The notes under the pieces are model-generated. The model was not told the DNA's origin. It searched no databases and saw nothing but the letters and a program-made list of their open reading frames with translations. From assembly GCA_008081045.1 (NCBI GenBank), contig VMDC01000038.1, forward strand, positions 1 through 39,487: a stretch of DNA of 39,487 bases, in the 5' to 3' direction. Numbering within the stretch: the stretch's first letter is position 1; every line of letters begins with the position of its first letter. Shown here in pieces: positions 7,195 to 16,368 of this stretch. Made by a program: the position numbers and the translations under genes. The DNA is from Gammaproteobacteria bacterium. GTDB lineage: Bacteria; Pseudomonadota; Gammaproteobacteria; Pseudomonadales; Pseudohongiellaceae.

Positions 7195-8208
7195 TCACCT
7201 ACTCAGTTTTCGCAGCATCAGCCCTGCCCGTTCGCCGACCTTGACCCGGGGATTGGGAAACACGACGTACTCCGGTTCCTCTCCGACCAGATACTGCACG
7301 CCCCCGTCTTCGGCAATCAGGCTGCCCGGCGCATACTCTGAAAAATTCGGCGCATCATCAGGCACATGGAATGTCCAGTTTTCGCTGGATTTCTCAAGGG
7401 TGTGATGCACCACGAACTGTTCCATGCCACCTGCCGGTGAGTTCGGCAACTCTTCACCGCAGATCAAAGCCCGAAGGAGCAGGTCGATACCAGAAAAGCG
7501 CGACAAATCATTGGCGCCAAAGGGCATGACCTTCCCCAATTCCAGAGTAAAACTCTGCGCATCCTGCTTAACTGAAGTAAAAGAAGAGAACGTGTTGGCA
7601 GGCTCCTGCTGCAGCAGGACGGTTTCGATGTCAGCACGGGTCAGAAGGGCTTGCTGTTGTTCAGGGAGCACCCGGTCAGGCACAAAAGGATACACAGCAA
7701 AGCGCTCTCTGGCCGACGCTCTGATTGCTGTGTGGCAGTCATAGTGCAGCCGCTGCTCAACGGTAACCGGTTCCTCGGCGAAGAAATTCGCCACGTAAGC
7801 CTCCAGCCTGGCGGCACGCTTCACCTCTTTCAGACTGAGATCTTCATACTGCCACTGACCGCAGAACAGCCTGTTCATGTTGAGATCAACAAAACGTCTG
7901 TCCTCCGCCATGGCCCAGGGATTCGCAAGAATGAACAGAACCCGGACAGCACTGCTGACTGCTCCGGACAGCAAATCGCTGACAAGTTGCGACACAATTT
8001 CTATAGGCGCTGTCTCGTTGCCATGAACGCCGCAGGAAATGACAAGAGAGAGTTGACTCGCTGTGTTCGGCTCAATCCGGATCACACCACAATCCAGAAG
8101 GGTTACTTCTGTCCCGTCTGTCAGGGTACTGTGCCTGGCCTGAACAGGTTCATCGGCACAGGCAAGGGTATGCCCGATGATGTCCTTGTGTGGCGAAAAG
8201 AAAAACAC
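7195..8208 (-). CDS. astE: Succinylglutamate desuccinylase/aspartoacylase family zinc deacylase (AstE-like)
   Basis: The protein has the M14-like zinc deacylase signature of AstE: CGVHGNETAPIE (zinc His and Glu), LNMNRLF, HYDCHTAIR (second zinc His) and LELGKVMPFG (probable catalytic Glu). AstE removes succinate from N-succinylglutamate in the arginine succinyltransferase pathway. No astA, astB or astD is adjacent, so this could instead be a stand-alone homologue. The open frame extends upstream to 8421, but residues before about 8208 are low complexity and unlike the family. GTG at 8208, behind a GGGGGGAG tract, gives 337 residues, close to the usual 320-340. The SD-to-start spacing is short, so the start remains uncertain. 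Confidence 0.8.
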   Translation of the reverse strand: MFFFSPHKDIIGHTLACADEPVQARHSTLTDGTEVTLLDCGVIRIEPNTASQLSLVISCGVHGNETAPIEIVSQLVSDLLSGAVSSAVRVLFILANPWAMAEDRRFVDLNMNRLFCGQWQYEDLSLKEVKRAARLEAYVANFFAEEPVTVEQRLHYDCHTAIRASARERFAVYPFVPDRVLPEQQQALLTRADIETVLLQQEPANTFSSFTSVKQDAQSFTLELGKVMPFGANDLSRFSGIDLLLRALICGEELPNSPAGGMEQFVVHHTLEKSSENWTFHVPDDAPNFSEYAPGSLIAEDGGVQYLVGEEPEYVVFPNPRVKVGERAGLMLRKLSR

Positions 8209-8598
8209 AGCTCCCCCCGATGACGCTGTCTTCTGAACCTGAACACTGCGCACTGATAACTGATCAGAGCCCGGAGCCCAAAGCGGCCAGGGCACAGAAA
8301 TCCGGCGCGTTTTTAAGCGGTTCGGATATCGCGCAGGGCACAGTCTGATTTGAAAGTGACTTGCCTGACAAAGGATACCGGTGCCCGAACTGCTTATCCA
8401 GCGAACCGGGTGAACAGCCATGGTTTACTGACCAACCCGGGAGAGCGACATTTATCGGTATGGCGGGTGGTGACAGGCCTGCCCCACCCGAAGCCGGCCG
8501 GCCTGAACGGACGCCCCGGTTCTGCGCCACAGAGGCAAAAAAAAGCCAGGTACCGAAGTCACCTGGCTTTTTACTCTCGAAGTCGACGTTACGGTCTG
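8209..8598. other. Intergenic region upstream of the AstE-like gene
   Basis: It holds the terminator at 8537-8572 and, to its left, about 330 nt that would contain the deacylase promoter. I find no clear promoter pair. Open frames crossing it on either strand have no domain or ribosome-binding support. Confidence 0.4.
8537..8572 (-). terminator. Rho-independent terminator of the cytochrome c/copper oxygenase gene
   Basis: A 10-bp stem (8542-8551 with 8561-8570) and 9-nt loop is flanked by A at 8537-8544 and T to 8572. On the minus strand it lies about 27 nt after the stop of the gene at 8599 and ends in eight T. Confidence 0.88.
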
Positions 8599-9921
8599 TC
8601 AGTCGTCGGATCCGGCGAGACTGCGCTGGTCGCGCTCCTCACGTTCGACAAGCAGTTTCTCGTAGCCCTCTTCGTCAAGATGAGTCACCGCGATCCAGGC
8701 ATGGGACATCTCGTCGGTCGTGCGCTGCCCCGCTCCGACCCACTGATCCGGATCCGGATTCATGGGGTTGTTTTCGGTATTGTCGTACCAGGCAGAGATA
8801 ATCAGCGTGGCGCCTGCGGGAACCAGCGGCTGATAGCCTTCCTCATAGGTATGGCTGTGGTTCCATGCCGCAGTCCAGTTTGACGCCTGACTCAGCATCT
8901 CCTTGCGACCCGTCTCGGGATTGAACATCTCCAGAGACATCGCCACACCGCGAAGGTGCATATGCGGCTGCCAGCTGTCGATGCGCACCGGATGGTCAAA
9001 GGAATGGAAGCCCTGAGTCATCAGCGTGCCGTGGGGCGGGATCATGTAGTCGCCACCACCGTCGAGGCGGTAGGCGCGCAGATCCTGCTTATACGACTCT
9101 TCTTCCACAAAATCGTCTTCCTCATCATAAAACCAGATGCCTACCTGGACCTGATCCTGCGGAACGGCGTTTCCGTCCGGAAAGTAGTGAATCTCCCACT
9201 CAACCTTAGAGTTGGCAGGCGCTCTGCGGCAGGCACCTTCGGGGACTTTTTCGCCGAGCTTGCCAAGGGCAAACTCTGACAGTCGGTCACTGTCCACCCA
9301 CTCACCTTCCTCATCGAGAATCTTGAAATGCGAGTTGGCATGGTGCGTCGAGCCTTGCGCAGCGGCCGAAGGCAGCGTCTCTACCGCTTTGATGCAGCGG
9401 CTTTCGGTAATGCCGGAATCCACAACCGGCTCCCACCAGAGATCCTGTCCCTCCGCCGGCACGTCCCAAGCGGTTGATCGGATGACATGGTCGGGTTGAC
9501 CAAGATCCGCCGCCAGACGCCATTCGCCTTTCCTGGGGAATTCTCGGGGTGGCGGCAGCTCTTCCGGGTTACCCAAAGGCGATCCGGCATTAACCCAGGC
9601 GACTATCGTGTCGATGTCCTCCTGCGACAGACGCCAGTCGTTCTTGAGTTCCTGCACGCCCGTGTCCCGGTCATACTGATAAGGCGGCATATCGCGGCTC
9701 TTCACCTTGAGCTGAATCAGAGGTGCCCAGGGGCGCACTTCTTCATAGCTGGTAAACGACATCGGGCCGATCGCACCGGGCTGGTGGCAGATCTGGCAGT
9801 TGTCCTGAATAATCCGAGACACCTCATTGGCATAGGTCGGATGATCATCTGACGCCTGCGCGTTCCCCAGAGCGGGAGCGATCATCAGGGCACCGAAGCC
9901 CAGTATTTTGTCTATTCTCAT
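8599..9921 (-). CDS. Exported cytochrome c / copper type II monooxygenase-like fusion protein
   Basis: ATG at 9921 has GAGGAAC just upstream and opens a Sec signal peptide (about 1-23, ending AQA). The 440-residue protein starts with a monohaem cytochrome c domain: CQICH at 42-46, GPMSF at 52-56 and RDMPP at 76-80 (Met78 likely axial ligand). The rest resembles the fold of peptidylglycine/dopamine monooxygenases: THHANSH (192-198), PHMHLRG (319-325) and DEM (403-405) look like the His-His, His-x-His and Met copper ligands. Acting in the periplasm, it may couple haem electron transfer to a copper oxygenase. The substrate is unknown. The frame to 10014 adds 31 residues with no support. Confidence 0.8.
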   Translation of the reverse strand: MRIDKILGFGALMIAPALGNAQASDDHPTYANEVSRIIQDNCQICHQPGAIGPMSFTSYEEVRPWAPLIQLKVKSRDMPPYQYDRDTGVQELKNDWRLSQEDIDTIVAWVNAGSPLGNPEELPPPREFPRKGEWRLAADLGQPDHVIRSTAWDVPAEGQDLWWEPVVDSGITESRCIKAVETLPSAAAQGSTHHANSHFKILDEEGEWVDSDRLSEFALGKLGEKVPEGACRRAPANSKVEWEIHYFPDGNAVPQDQVQVGIWFYDEEDDFVEEESYKQDLRAYRLDGGGDYMIPPHGTLMTQGFHSFDHPVRIDSWQPHMHLRGVAMSLEMFNPETGRKEMLSQASNWTAAWNHSHTYEEGYQPLVPAGATLIISAWYDNTENNPMNPDPDQWVGAGQRTTDEMSHAWIAVTHLDEEGYEKLLVEREERDQRSLAGSDD

Positions 9922-10204
9922 GGTTAGTTCCTCAACAAGCCGAGAAAAGGGGATACGCTGCGACAATACCCGCAGTTTCACCATCTGAGGGTATTCTGAA
10001 GCCGGAATGCGCAATTTCCAAGTAGTAAACTGTCACAAATTGTCCGCCAGCGCGGCTCTTCGGCCAGTAACAGGGGCCAGTGACGGAGCCGGGGCCGGGT
10101 GAAATGACGCAGATGCCCGATTTCGGGCCCTCATGCTGAGGCTCTGAAGCGATTCAGCCGTGCGAGTCTGTAATGCGACTGGCCGACCCGGTCGCCCGGC
10201 CTGA

Positions 10205-11644
10205 TCAGTCCAGCTCCCGCAGCAGGTCGTCCATTGAAGCTTTCGCGTCACCATAGAACATCCGGGTGTTTTCCTTGAAAAACAGGGGATTTTCAATGCC
10301 TGAATAACCGGTGCCCCGACCCCGCTTGCAGACGAACACATGACGCGATTTCCAGACTTCCAGCACCGGCATACCGGCGATGGGGCTGCCCGGATCATCC
10401 TGCGCGGCAGGATTGACGATATCGTTGGCGCCTATGATGATCACGACATCGGTCTCGGGGAAATCGTCATTGATCTCCTCCATTTCAAGCACGATGTCGT
10501 AAGGCACCTTGGCTTCCGCCAGCAACACGTTCATGTGCCCGGGCAATCGCCCGGCAACGGGATGGATGGCAAAGCGCACCGTCTTGCCCTGCGCACGCAA
10601 TCGTTTGGTGAGCTCTGACACGGACCCTTGCGCCTGGGCAACCGCCATTCCATAGCCCGGCACGATGATCACGCTGTCGGCATCCTGAACCGCCTGCGCC
10701 ACCGCATCTGCTTTTGCCTCGATCATCTCACCCTCGACAGTACTGGCTGCCTGGGTCTCTCCGCCCCAGCCGCCGAGAATCACCGACACAAAAGAGCGGT
10801 TCATGCCCTTGCACATGATGTAGGACAAGATAGCGCCCGAAGAGCCCACCAGCGCGCCGGTGACAATCAGCAGATCATTGCCGAGTGTGAAACCAATAGC
10901 GGCGGCGGCCCAGCCTGAATAGGAGTTCAGCATGGAAACCACCACCGGCATGTCGGCACCGCCAATCGCAAGAATGAGATGGCAGCCGATCGCCCCGGAA
11001 ATCAGCGTGACCAGCAGCATAGTCCACAAGCCAGCGCCGCCGAGGTAGAGATAGCCGAGGAAAAAACAGGCCACCAGCGCGGCCAGGTTCAGCGCGTGTC
11101 GGCCCGGTAAGGTCAGCGCCGCTGAACTGAGTCTGCCGGACAGCTTGCCGTACGCGATAATGGACCCGGTAAAGGTAATCGCTCCGATCAATATGCCCAG
11201 AAACAGTTCGACCTTGAGAATACTCAGCTCAACCGCGCTTTTGGCAGCGATGGTGGCGGCGAAGCCCGCCAGCTGGTCAGCAGTACCGGCCTCCCTTGCC
11301 GCCAGCGCAGCACCCATCTCGAGATCCGCATTGATCCCGATAAAGACTGCAGCCAGACCGACCAGACTGTGAAAACCCGCGACAAGTTCCGGCATCTGAG
11401 TCATCTGAACCCGATTTGCGACGAACCAGCCGCCAATCCCGCCAAGAATCACCATCAGAGAAATCAGTACCGTTTGTCCACCCGCAGCACTGACGGTTGC
11501 AGCCACCGCCAGAGTCATCCCGATGATGCCGTACCAGATAGCGCGCTTGGCTTTTTCCTGATTCGACAAGCCGCCAAGAGCGAGGATAAACAGCACAGCA
11601 GCGACAACGTATGCTGCGGTGACTAGTCCTTCGTTAGTATGCAT
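10205..11644 (-). CDS. pntB: NAD(P) transhydrogenase subunit beta
   Basis: The 479-residue product matches PntB, the membrane and NADP(H)-binding subunit of the proton-translocating transhydrogenase, which makes NADPH from NADH using proton-motive force. About nine membrane helices fill residues 1-290, including [17 protein letters not shown] with the channel His92. The dIII NADP domain follows, with [10 protein letters not shown] (330-339) and [18 protein letters not shown]. It starts 3 nt after pntA stops, so it is translationally coupled. No obvious terminator follows in the 283 nt before the next gene. Confidence 0.97.
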   Translation of the reverse strand: MHTNEGLVTAAYVVAAVLFILALGGLSNQEKAKRAIWYGIIGMTLAVAATVSAAGGQTVLISLMVILGGIGGWFVANRVQMTQMPELVAGFHSLVGLAAVFIGINADLEMGAALAAREAGTADQLAGFAATIAAKSAVELSILKVELFLGILIGAITFTGSIIAYGKLSGRLSSAALTLPGRHALNLAALVACFFLGYLYLGGAGLWTMLLVTLISGAIGCHLILAIGGADMPVVVSMLNSYSGWAAAAIGFTLGNDLLIVTGALVGSSGAILSYIMCKGMNRSFVSVILGGWGGETQAASTVEGEMIEAKADAVAQAVQDADSVIIVPGYGMAVAQAQGSVSELTKRLRAQGKTVRFAIHPVAGRLPGHMNVLLAEAKVPYDIVLEMEEINDDFPETDVVIIIGANDIVNPAAQDDPGSPIAGMPVLEVWKSRHVFVCKRGRGTGYSGIENPLFFKENTRMFYGDAKASMDDLLRELD

Positions 11645-11647
11645 TCC

Positions 11648-13222
11648 TTAACTCCTCTGGAACATGGCAAGCATCCGACGGGTCACCAGAAAACCGCCAA
11701 ATATATTAACCGACGCCATGAGCACCGACAGCGCAGCCAACAGCATGACCAGCAAACTGCCGGAGACAATTTGCAGCAGCGCACCGACAATGATGATCGA
11801 TGAAATGGCATTGGTGATAGCCATGAGCGGCGTGTGCAGCGAATGGGCCACACCCCAGATGACATGAAAGCCGATGAATACGGACAGCACAAAAACAATA
11901 AAATGTTGCATAAAACTGAGCGGCGCCACCGCACCGAGCACAAGACAAAGCGCTCCCCCAACCGCCAGCAGCAGCCCGGTCCGGTTAAGAGATTTCTTCA
12001 TCTCCGCCAGCTCACGGGCCGCTTTCTCTTCAGCGCTTTCCTCAACCTCTTTTTTCTTTGGCGCCGCGGCGGCGATCGCCTTGACCTTGGGTGGGGGCGG
12101 TGGCCAGGTGACTTCCCCCTGATGGGTGACCAGAGCGCCACGAATCACATCATCTTCCATGTCGATGACTGGCGAGCCGTCTTTCTCCGGCGTCAGATCA
12201 TCCAGCATATGGCGGATGTTAGTCGCGTAGAGATTCGACGACTGGGTCGCCATCCGACTGGGAAAATCCGTGTAACCAATGATCGTCACACCGTTATCGG
12301 TAACCAGCTTCTCATCAGCCTGGGTCAGGCTGCAGTTACCGCCCCGCTCGGCCGCAAGATCCACAACAACCGAGCCCGGTTTCATGGCCGCTACCATGTC
12401 TGCGGTCCACAGCTCGGGGGCCGGCCGGTTCGGAATCAGCGCGGTGGTGATCACGATGTCCACCTCAGGCGCCAGCTCGCGAAATTTCTCCAGCTGCTTT
12501 TCGCGAAACTCCGGGCTCGACGGAGCAGCATATCCCCCGGTTTCAGCGCCGTCAGTCTGCTCTTCTTCAAAATCCAGAAAGACAAATTCCGCTCCCATGG
12601 ACTCGATCTGTTCGGACACCTCCGGACGTACGTCGAAGGCCATGGTGATGGCGCCGAGCGACACTGACGTCCCGATCGCGGCAAGACCGGCAACGCCTGC
12701 GCCGACTACCAGCACCCTGGCAGGCGGAACTTTGCCCGCCGCCGTCATCTGCCCCATGAAAAAGCGACCAAAATTGTTGCCCGCTTCGACCACGGCGCGA
12801 TAGCCGGCGATGTTGGCCATCGAGGAGAGCGCGTCCATCTTCTGGGCTCGGCTGATTCGCGGCACCATATCCATGGCCAGCACGCTCATATTTTTTTCCT
12901 TCAGCTTTTCCAGCAAAGCCTCATTCGCTGCCGGCCAGATAAAGCTGATCAGCGTTTTGCCGTCAGGCGCGGCTTCAACTTCGTCTGCAGAGGGTTCGCG
13001 CACCTTGACGATGACATCCGCATCACTCCAGAGTTCTGCTGCCGTGTCGACTATCTTGACGCCCGCCGCCTCATACGCCGCGTCGGTGATTGACGCCGCG
13101 GCACCGGCCCCGCTTTCCACCAGACAGTCATAACCGAGTTTCTGCAAACGCTCGGCGCTCTCCGGCGTCAGCGCAACACGCGCCTCACCCTGAGCTGTTT
13201 CCTTGGGTGCTCCTATCCTCAT
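11648..13222 (-). CDS. pntA: NAD(P) transhydrogenase subunit alpha
   Basis: The 524-residue subunit has the enterobacterial arrangement, with both the NAD(H) domain and membrane helices in one chain. MRIGAPKE opens the alanine-dehydrogenase-like domain; VLVVGAGVAGLAAIG is its Rossmann loop, and GYTDFPSRMATQSS is conserved. A Pro/Lys/Glu-rich linker (PPPPPKVKA, KKKEVEESAEEK) leads to four C-terminal membrane helices. ATG at 13222 has GGAG six nt upstream; a TTG four codons earlier is less likely. An extended -10 promoter lies at 13265-13292. It is the first gene of pntAB. Confidence 0.96.
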   Translation of the reverse strand: MRIGAPKETAQGEARVALTPESAERLQKLGYDCLVESGAGAAASITDAAYEAAGVKIVDTAAELWSDADVIVKVREPSADEVEAAPDGKTLISFIWPAANEALLEKLKEKNMSVLAMDMVPRISRAQKMDALSSMANIAGYRAVVEAGNNFGRFFMGQMTAAGKVPPARVLVVGAGVAGLAAIGTSVSLGAITMAFDVRPEVSEQIESMGAEFVFLDFEEEQTDGAETGGYAAPSSPEFREKQLEKFRELAPEVDIVITTALIPNRPAPELWTADMVAAMKPGSVVVDLAAERGGNCSLTQADEKLVTDNGVTIIGYTDFPSRMATQSSNLYATNIRHMLDDLTPEKDGSPVIDMEDDVIRGALVTHQGEVTWPPPPPKVKAIAAAAPKKKEVEESAEEKAARELAEMKKSLNRTGLLLAVGGALCLVLGAVAPLSFMQHFIVFVLSVFIGFHVIWGVAHSLHTPLMAITNAISSIIIVGALLQIVSGSLLVMLLAALSVLMASVNIFGGFLVTRRMLAMFQRS

Positions 13223-13264
13223 GCCTTGCTCCAAAGTTCCCGAAGGGGATTGTTCCGATCTGCG

Positions 13265-13294
13265 TTTATACCAAGTTTTGAACCGGTCTTAAAA
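13265..13294 (-). promoter_or_regulatory. Extended -10 promoter of pntAB with embedded AACCGGT site
   Basis: On the minus strand TGG-TATAAA gives an extended -10 (TATAAA at 13265-13270), and TTAAGA at 13287-13292 lies 16 nt upstream as a fair -35. The spacer carries ACCGGTTCAAAA (13276-13287). This is an imperfect inverted repeat around ACCGGT and shares TTTTGAACCGGT with the palindrome at 681-692. A protein bound there would block RNA polymerase. Confidence 0.5.
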
Positions 13295-13483
13295 CGGAGA
13301 TATGTCCGGCGCAGATCAGATGACCTGACGCATCGGAAAGCTGAGCGGATTGTTCGTCAGTGGTTCGGCGATGCCGGCCGGGCCACAGCCCGGGCTGCTG
13401 ATTGTTGCCCCACCCGGTTCAGCAATCAGCGCCATCGGTTCAGTCGGGAAGGCAGCGCCTTCCCTCAGCCGTCCAGCAGTGCC

Positions 13484-16177
13484 TCATCGGACCCGCGCAG
13501 TATGGCCCGGACCCCGCAGCACCGCGTTCAGAAACACCACGTTGGCGCCATCAAGAGCAGCCCGGAAGGTGGGATCGGCAACAAAGCCAATCACCAGTCC
13601 GTCACCGTAGTTGGCCTGGACCACGGCAGGTTTGAAGGCCCACTGCTGACGATTCTCGGCCCACAGATGTCCCCCTGCCCCGAGGTTCTCGGGCGCCTCG
13701 AAATACAGCGCGTTCCAACCTTCATCCAGAGTCAGAGGGCGATAGACATCCCGACCTTCCACCATGAAAGCCACGCCGTCTGTCACCCCTGCACTCAGCC
13801 AGGTGTCCTGCGTGGTCCTGGTCCGCAGTAACACTCCGGGCAGGGAATCCGGACGCGGCGCTTCCGGCAGAATCGCCTGCTGATAGGCCTGCTGATCTGC
13901 CAATATCGTGCCTCCCACGACATCACCTTCCTCATCATTCGCCTCTTTGCCGCCGGCCAGCAGTTCAAGATCAGTGGGAAGCAGGCCAACTGCATCACTG
14001 GCCGCAAAGCGCATGCCACCGCTCATGGCGACCAGCACGCCACCACGTTCGACCCAATTCTTCAGACGCTCAACACCCCGGGCGCCGAGCACACCGGTAT
14101 AGTTGCCTCCGTCGGGGAGAATCAGCACGTCGAACCGGTCGAGTTCATCAGAGGCAATATGCTCGACACGGACGGGCTCCACCGGATAGCCGAACTGCCG
14201 CTCCAGCACGAATCGGGTGTTTCCCGCCGAATAAGAGACGGTAGGATCATCCCATGCCAGGGCAATTCTGGGCGCCGGCAGCGCCATGACGCTCCGGCTG
14301 CCAAAAGAGACGCCTTCTTCCGAGTAACTGGTGTCTGTCGCCACCACCTCTGCACCACTCACTTGTGCAAGTTGGCTGACCATTCTGTGCAACTCCCCAG
14401 CGTCGTAATCCGGATTGTCCGCCAGGCGCACCACCAGCGTACCGCGATCGTATCTGCGATTGCCCAGAGTCATGACCTCATCAGCCCCCTGCACCTTGAG
14501 CCCGGCACGCTGCGCTGCCGCCAGAAAACGGCCCGCTGCCTGACTGCCCCATGGCACCAGCCAACCCAGCTGTGATGCCCCCGGTGGCTCGTAGGCGGGG
14601 ATGCCGTCTCCCTCGAAGCGTTCTTCGCCGACGCTGACACGATCGCAGGAGATCACGTCAACGTTGTATAAACTCGGCAGCGACCAGCCAAGGATATCGT
14701 AAAGTTCTGCCCGCAATCCCAGTGACCGGCGACGCTCCTGCTCAGCAAGAAACTCCTCCGCCATGGGGCTTTCTGTCTCAAGGAAAGTGCGCACCATGCG
14801 ACCGGCGGGCTGCCGGGAAGTCACCAGATACGATCCCACTGGCAACTCGACATCACAGGCCCGGGCTGTCTCGGTCGTCCGCCGGATTTCGATGCCGTGC
14901 CGCACCAGATTGGCAGCCAGTTTGTGGACCGCCGAACGATCGCCGGTCAGTGGAATCACATACTCGCGTGGGCCTCCATGCTCGCCGGCATCCGCACTGC
15001 GTCGATACTCAACGAAATTCCGCAAGAAGGTCTCCCGGTTTACCGATGCGGTCTCTACCGTTCCAATCGATGTCACGAAATGGCGCTGCACGCCATCGGC
15101 ATAGGTGACTATCTCGCCGTTACGACGCTCGCCCGCCAGCCCACGCGCTGAGGCCATCTCAAAGGTCATACCGACACTGCCCTGAAACGCTGGCCAGGAA
15201 TCGCCGTAGCCCGGGTAGTAGGCGTCATAAACGGCCTGAGTAAAATACTCAAAGCCAAAACGGTCGAACCACTTGGCATTGTTGCGGCCGTAGGCGTCGA
15301 GCATTTCCTGCTGCGCATCGACGTAATGGGGATTGAAAGGCTGGGCCGGCGGTGGAAAAAAATAGCTTGAGTCGGTTCCCATCTCGTGGATATCGACGTG
15401 CACCAGCGGGAAATACTCCTGAAAGGTTTTGACCCTGCCGATCACCTCCGGCTGCGTGAGCGGCAACCAGTCCCGGTTCAGATCAAACAGATAATGATTC
15501 GTGCGTCCTGCCGGCCAGGGTTCGCGACGCTCGGCAGCGATCGCCGAAACGCTCGGCTCGATGCCATAGGTTTCACGGAAGTGGTTCACAAAACGCATCC
15601 TGCCGTCCGGATTCTGACTGGGGTCTATCGCCACCAGCGTGTTGTCACCGATGGTGTCGAAGGGCTCTCCCTGAGCGGCCAGCAGATGATAGGCGGTTTG
15701 CAAGCCCGCATCCGTGCTGGAAATTTCATTGCCATGCACCCCATAGGCAAGCCAGACAACAGCAGGCAACTCAGCAACCAGCGCATCAATTTCACTGCCG
15801 GACAGTTCAGCCGGGTCGGCCAATGCCTGCATGCCGGCCTTGACCTCGTCAAGCCGACTCATGGTCTGTTCACTGCCGATCAGAAAATAGACCAGCGGCC
15901 GGCCTTCCCAGCTGCGGGCATATTCAATCAGTCGTGTTCGCGCCGGCTGTGCTTCTGACAGCGCGCGCAGGTAAGCATGGGCCTGCTCGATGGAAGTGAT
16001 CTGATCGCCGGGAGCATAGCCCAGCACCGATTCCAGTGTGGGCACTGAGGAGTCGTAGGTAACGTCCGGCCACCCGACCCTTTCAACGGCGGTATCGGCA
16101 AACGCGGACGCGCCGAGGATGAGCAGAGTCATCAGCAGAACAGAGGGGAAAAATTGATGCAAAGCGCAGCCACGCAT
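13484..16177 (-). CDS. Exported M14-family zinc metallocarboxypeptidase with C-terminal amidotransferase-like domain
   Basis: ATG at 16177 follows a strong GGAGGT box and opens a signal peptide (about 1-27, SAFA). The 897-residue protein has an M14 catalytic domain: zinc ligands in GVHGNE (His148, Glu151) and DIHEMG (His264), the substrate-binding NPDGR (189-193) and catalytic Glu340 in MTFEMASARG. The second half ends in a class-I-amidotransferase/ThuA-like region (DVLILPDGGNYTGVLGARG, then ERLKNWVERGGVLVAMSGG), as in a known long M14 subfamily of marine bacteria. The predicted role is trimming peptides in the periplasm or outside the cell. It stands alone between pntA and the aminotransferase. 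Confidence 0.88.
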   Translation of the reverse strand: MRGCALHQFFPSVLLMTLLILGASAFADTAVERVGWPDVTYDSSVPTLESVLGYAPGDQITSIEQAHAYLRALSEAQPARTRLIEYARSWEGRPLVYFLIGSEQTMSRLDEVKAGMQALADPAELSGSEIDALVAELPAVVWLAYGVHGNEISSTDAGLQTAYHLLAAQGEPFDTIGDNTLVAIDPSQNPDGRMRFVNHFRETYGIEPSVSAIAAERREPWPAGRTNHYLFDLNRDWLPLTQPEVIGRVKTFQEYFPLVHVDIHEMGTDSSYFFPPPAQPFNPHYVDAQQEMLDAYGRNNAKWFDRFGFEYFTQAVYDAYYPGYGDSWPAFQGSVGMTFEMASARGLAGERRNGEIVTYADGVQRHFVTSIGTVETASVNRETFLRNFVEYRRSADAGEHGGPREYVIPLTGDRSAVHKLAANLVRHGIEIRRTTETARACDVELPVGSYLVTSRQPAGRMVRTFLETESPMAEEFLAEQERRRSLGLRAELYDILGWSLPSLYNVDVISCDRVSVGEERFEGDGIPAYEPPGASQLGWLVPWGSQAAGRFLAAAQRAGLKVQGADEVMTLGNRRYDRGTLVVRLADNPDYDAGELHRMVSQLAQVSGAEVVATDTSYSEEGVSFGSRSVMALPAPRIALAWDDPTVSYSAGNTRFVLERQFGYPVEPVRVEHIASDELDRFDVLILPDGGNYTGVLGARGVERLKNWVERGGVLVAMSGGMRFAASDAVGLLPTDLELLAGGKEANDEEGDVVGGTILADQQAYQQAILPEAPRPDSLPGVLLRTRTTQDTWLSAGVTDGVAFMVEGRDVYRPLTLDEGWNALYFEAPENLGAGGHLWAENRQQWAFKPAVVQANYGDGLVIGFVADPTFRAALDGANVVFLNAVLRGPGHTARVR

Positions 16178-16368
16178 GGCAGACCTCCAGCTTGTCTTAT
16201 GAGGAGTTTGGAGCGCTGACGGTTTCGCTCAGCGAACGTCTGCGCCCGAGGAATCAATCGGGTTCAAATAGCCAGTCTTTCAGATTCCGGAAACCTTGTC
16301 GGCTATCTCGTCAGCAGGGTGTCAGGCGTTTCGCCGCACGTCATCGGCGGCGTTTCTGATCCGACTCT

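Noticed and set aside
8209..8421. N-terminal extension of the AstE-like protein
   Set aside because: The added residues are unlike the family, and a GTG at 8208 gives the usual length.
10033..10398. 121-codon frame on the minus strand near the pntB end
   Set aside because: Shadow frame of pntB and its downstream region; no protein-like features.
11834..12667. 277-codon plus-strand frame inside pntA
   Set aside because: Antisense to a certain gene; long only because of GC-rich codon bias.
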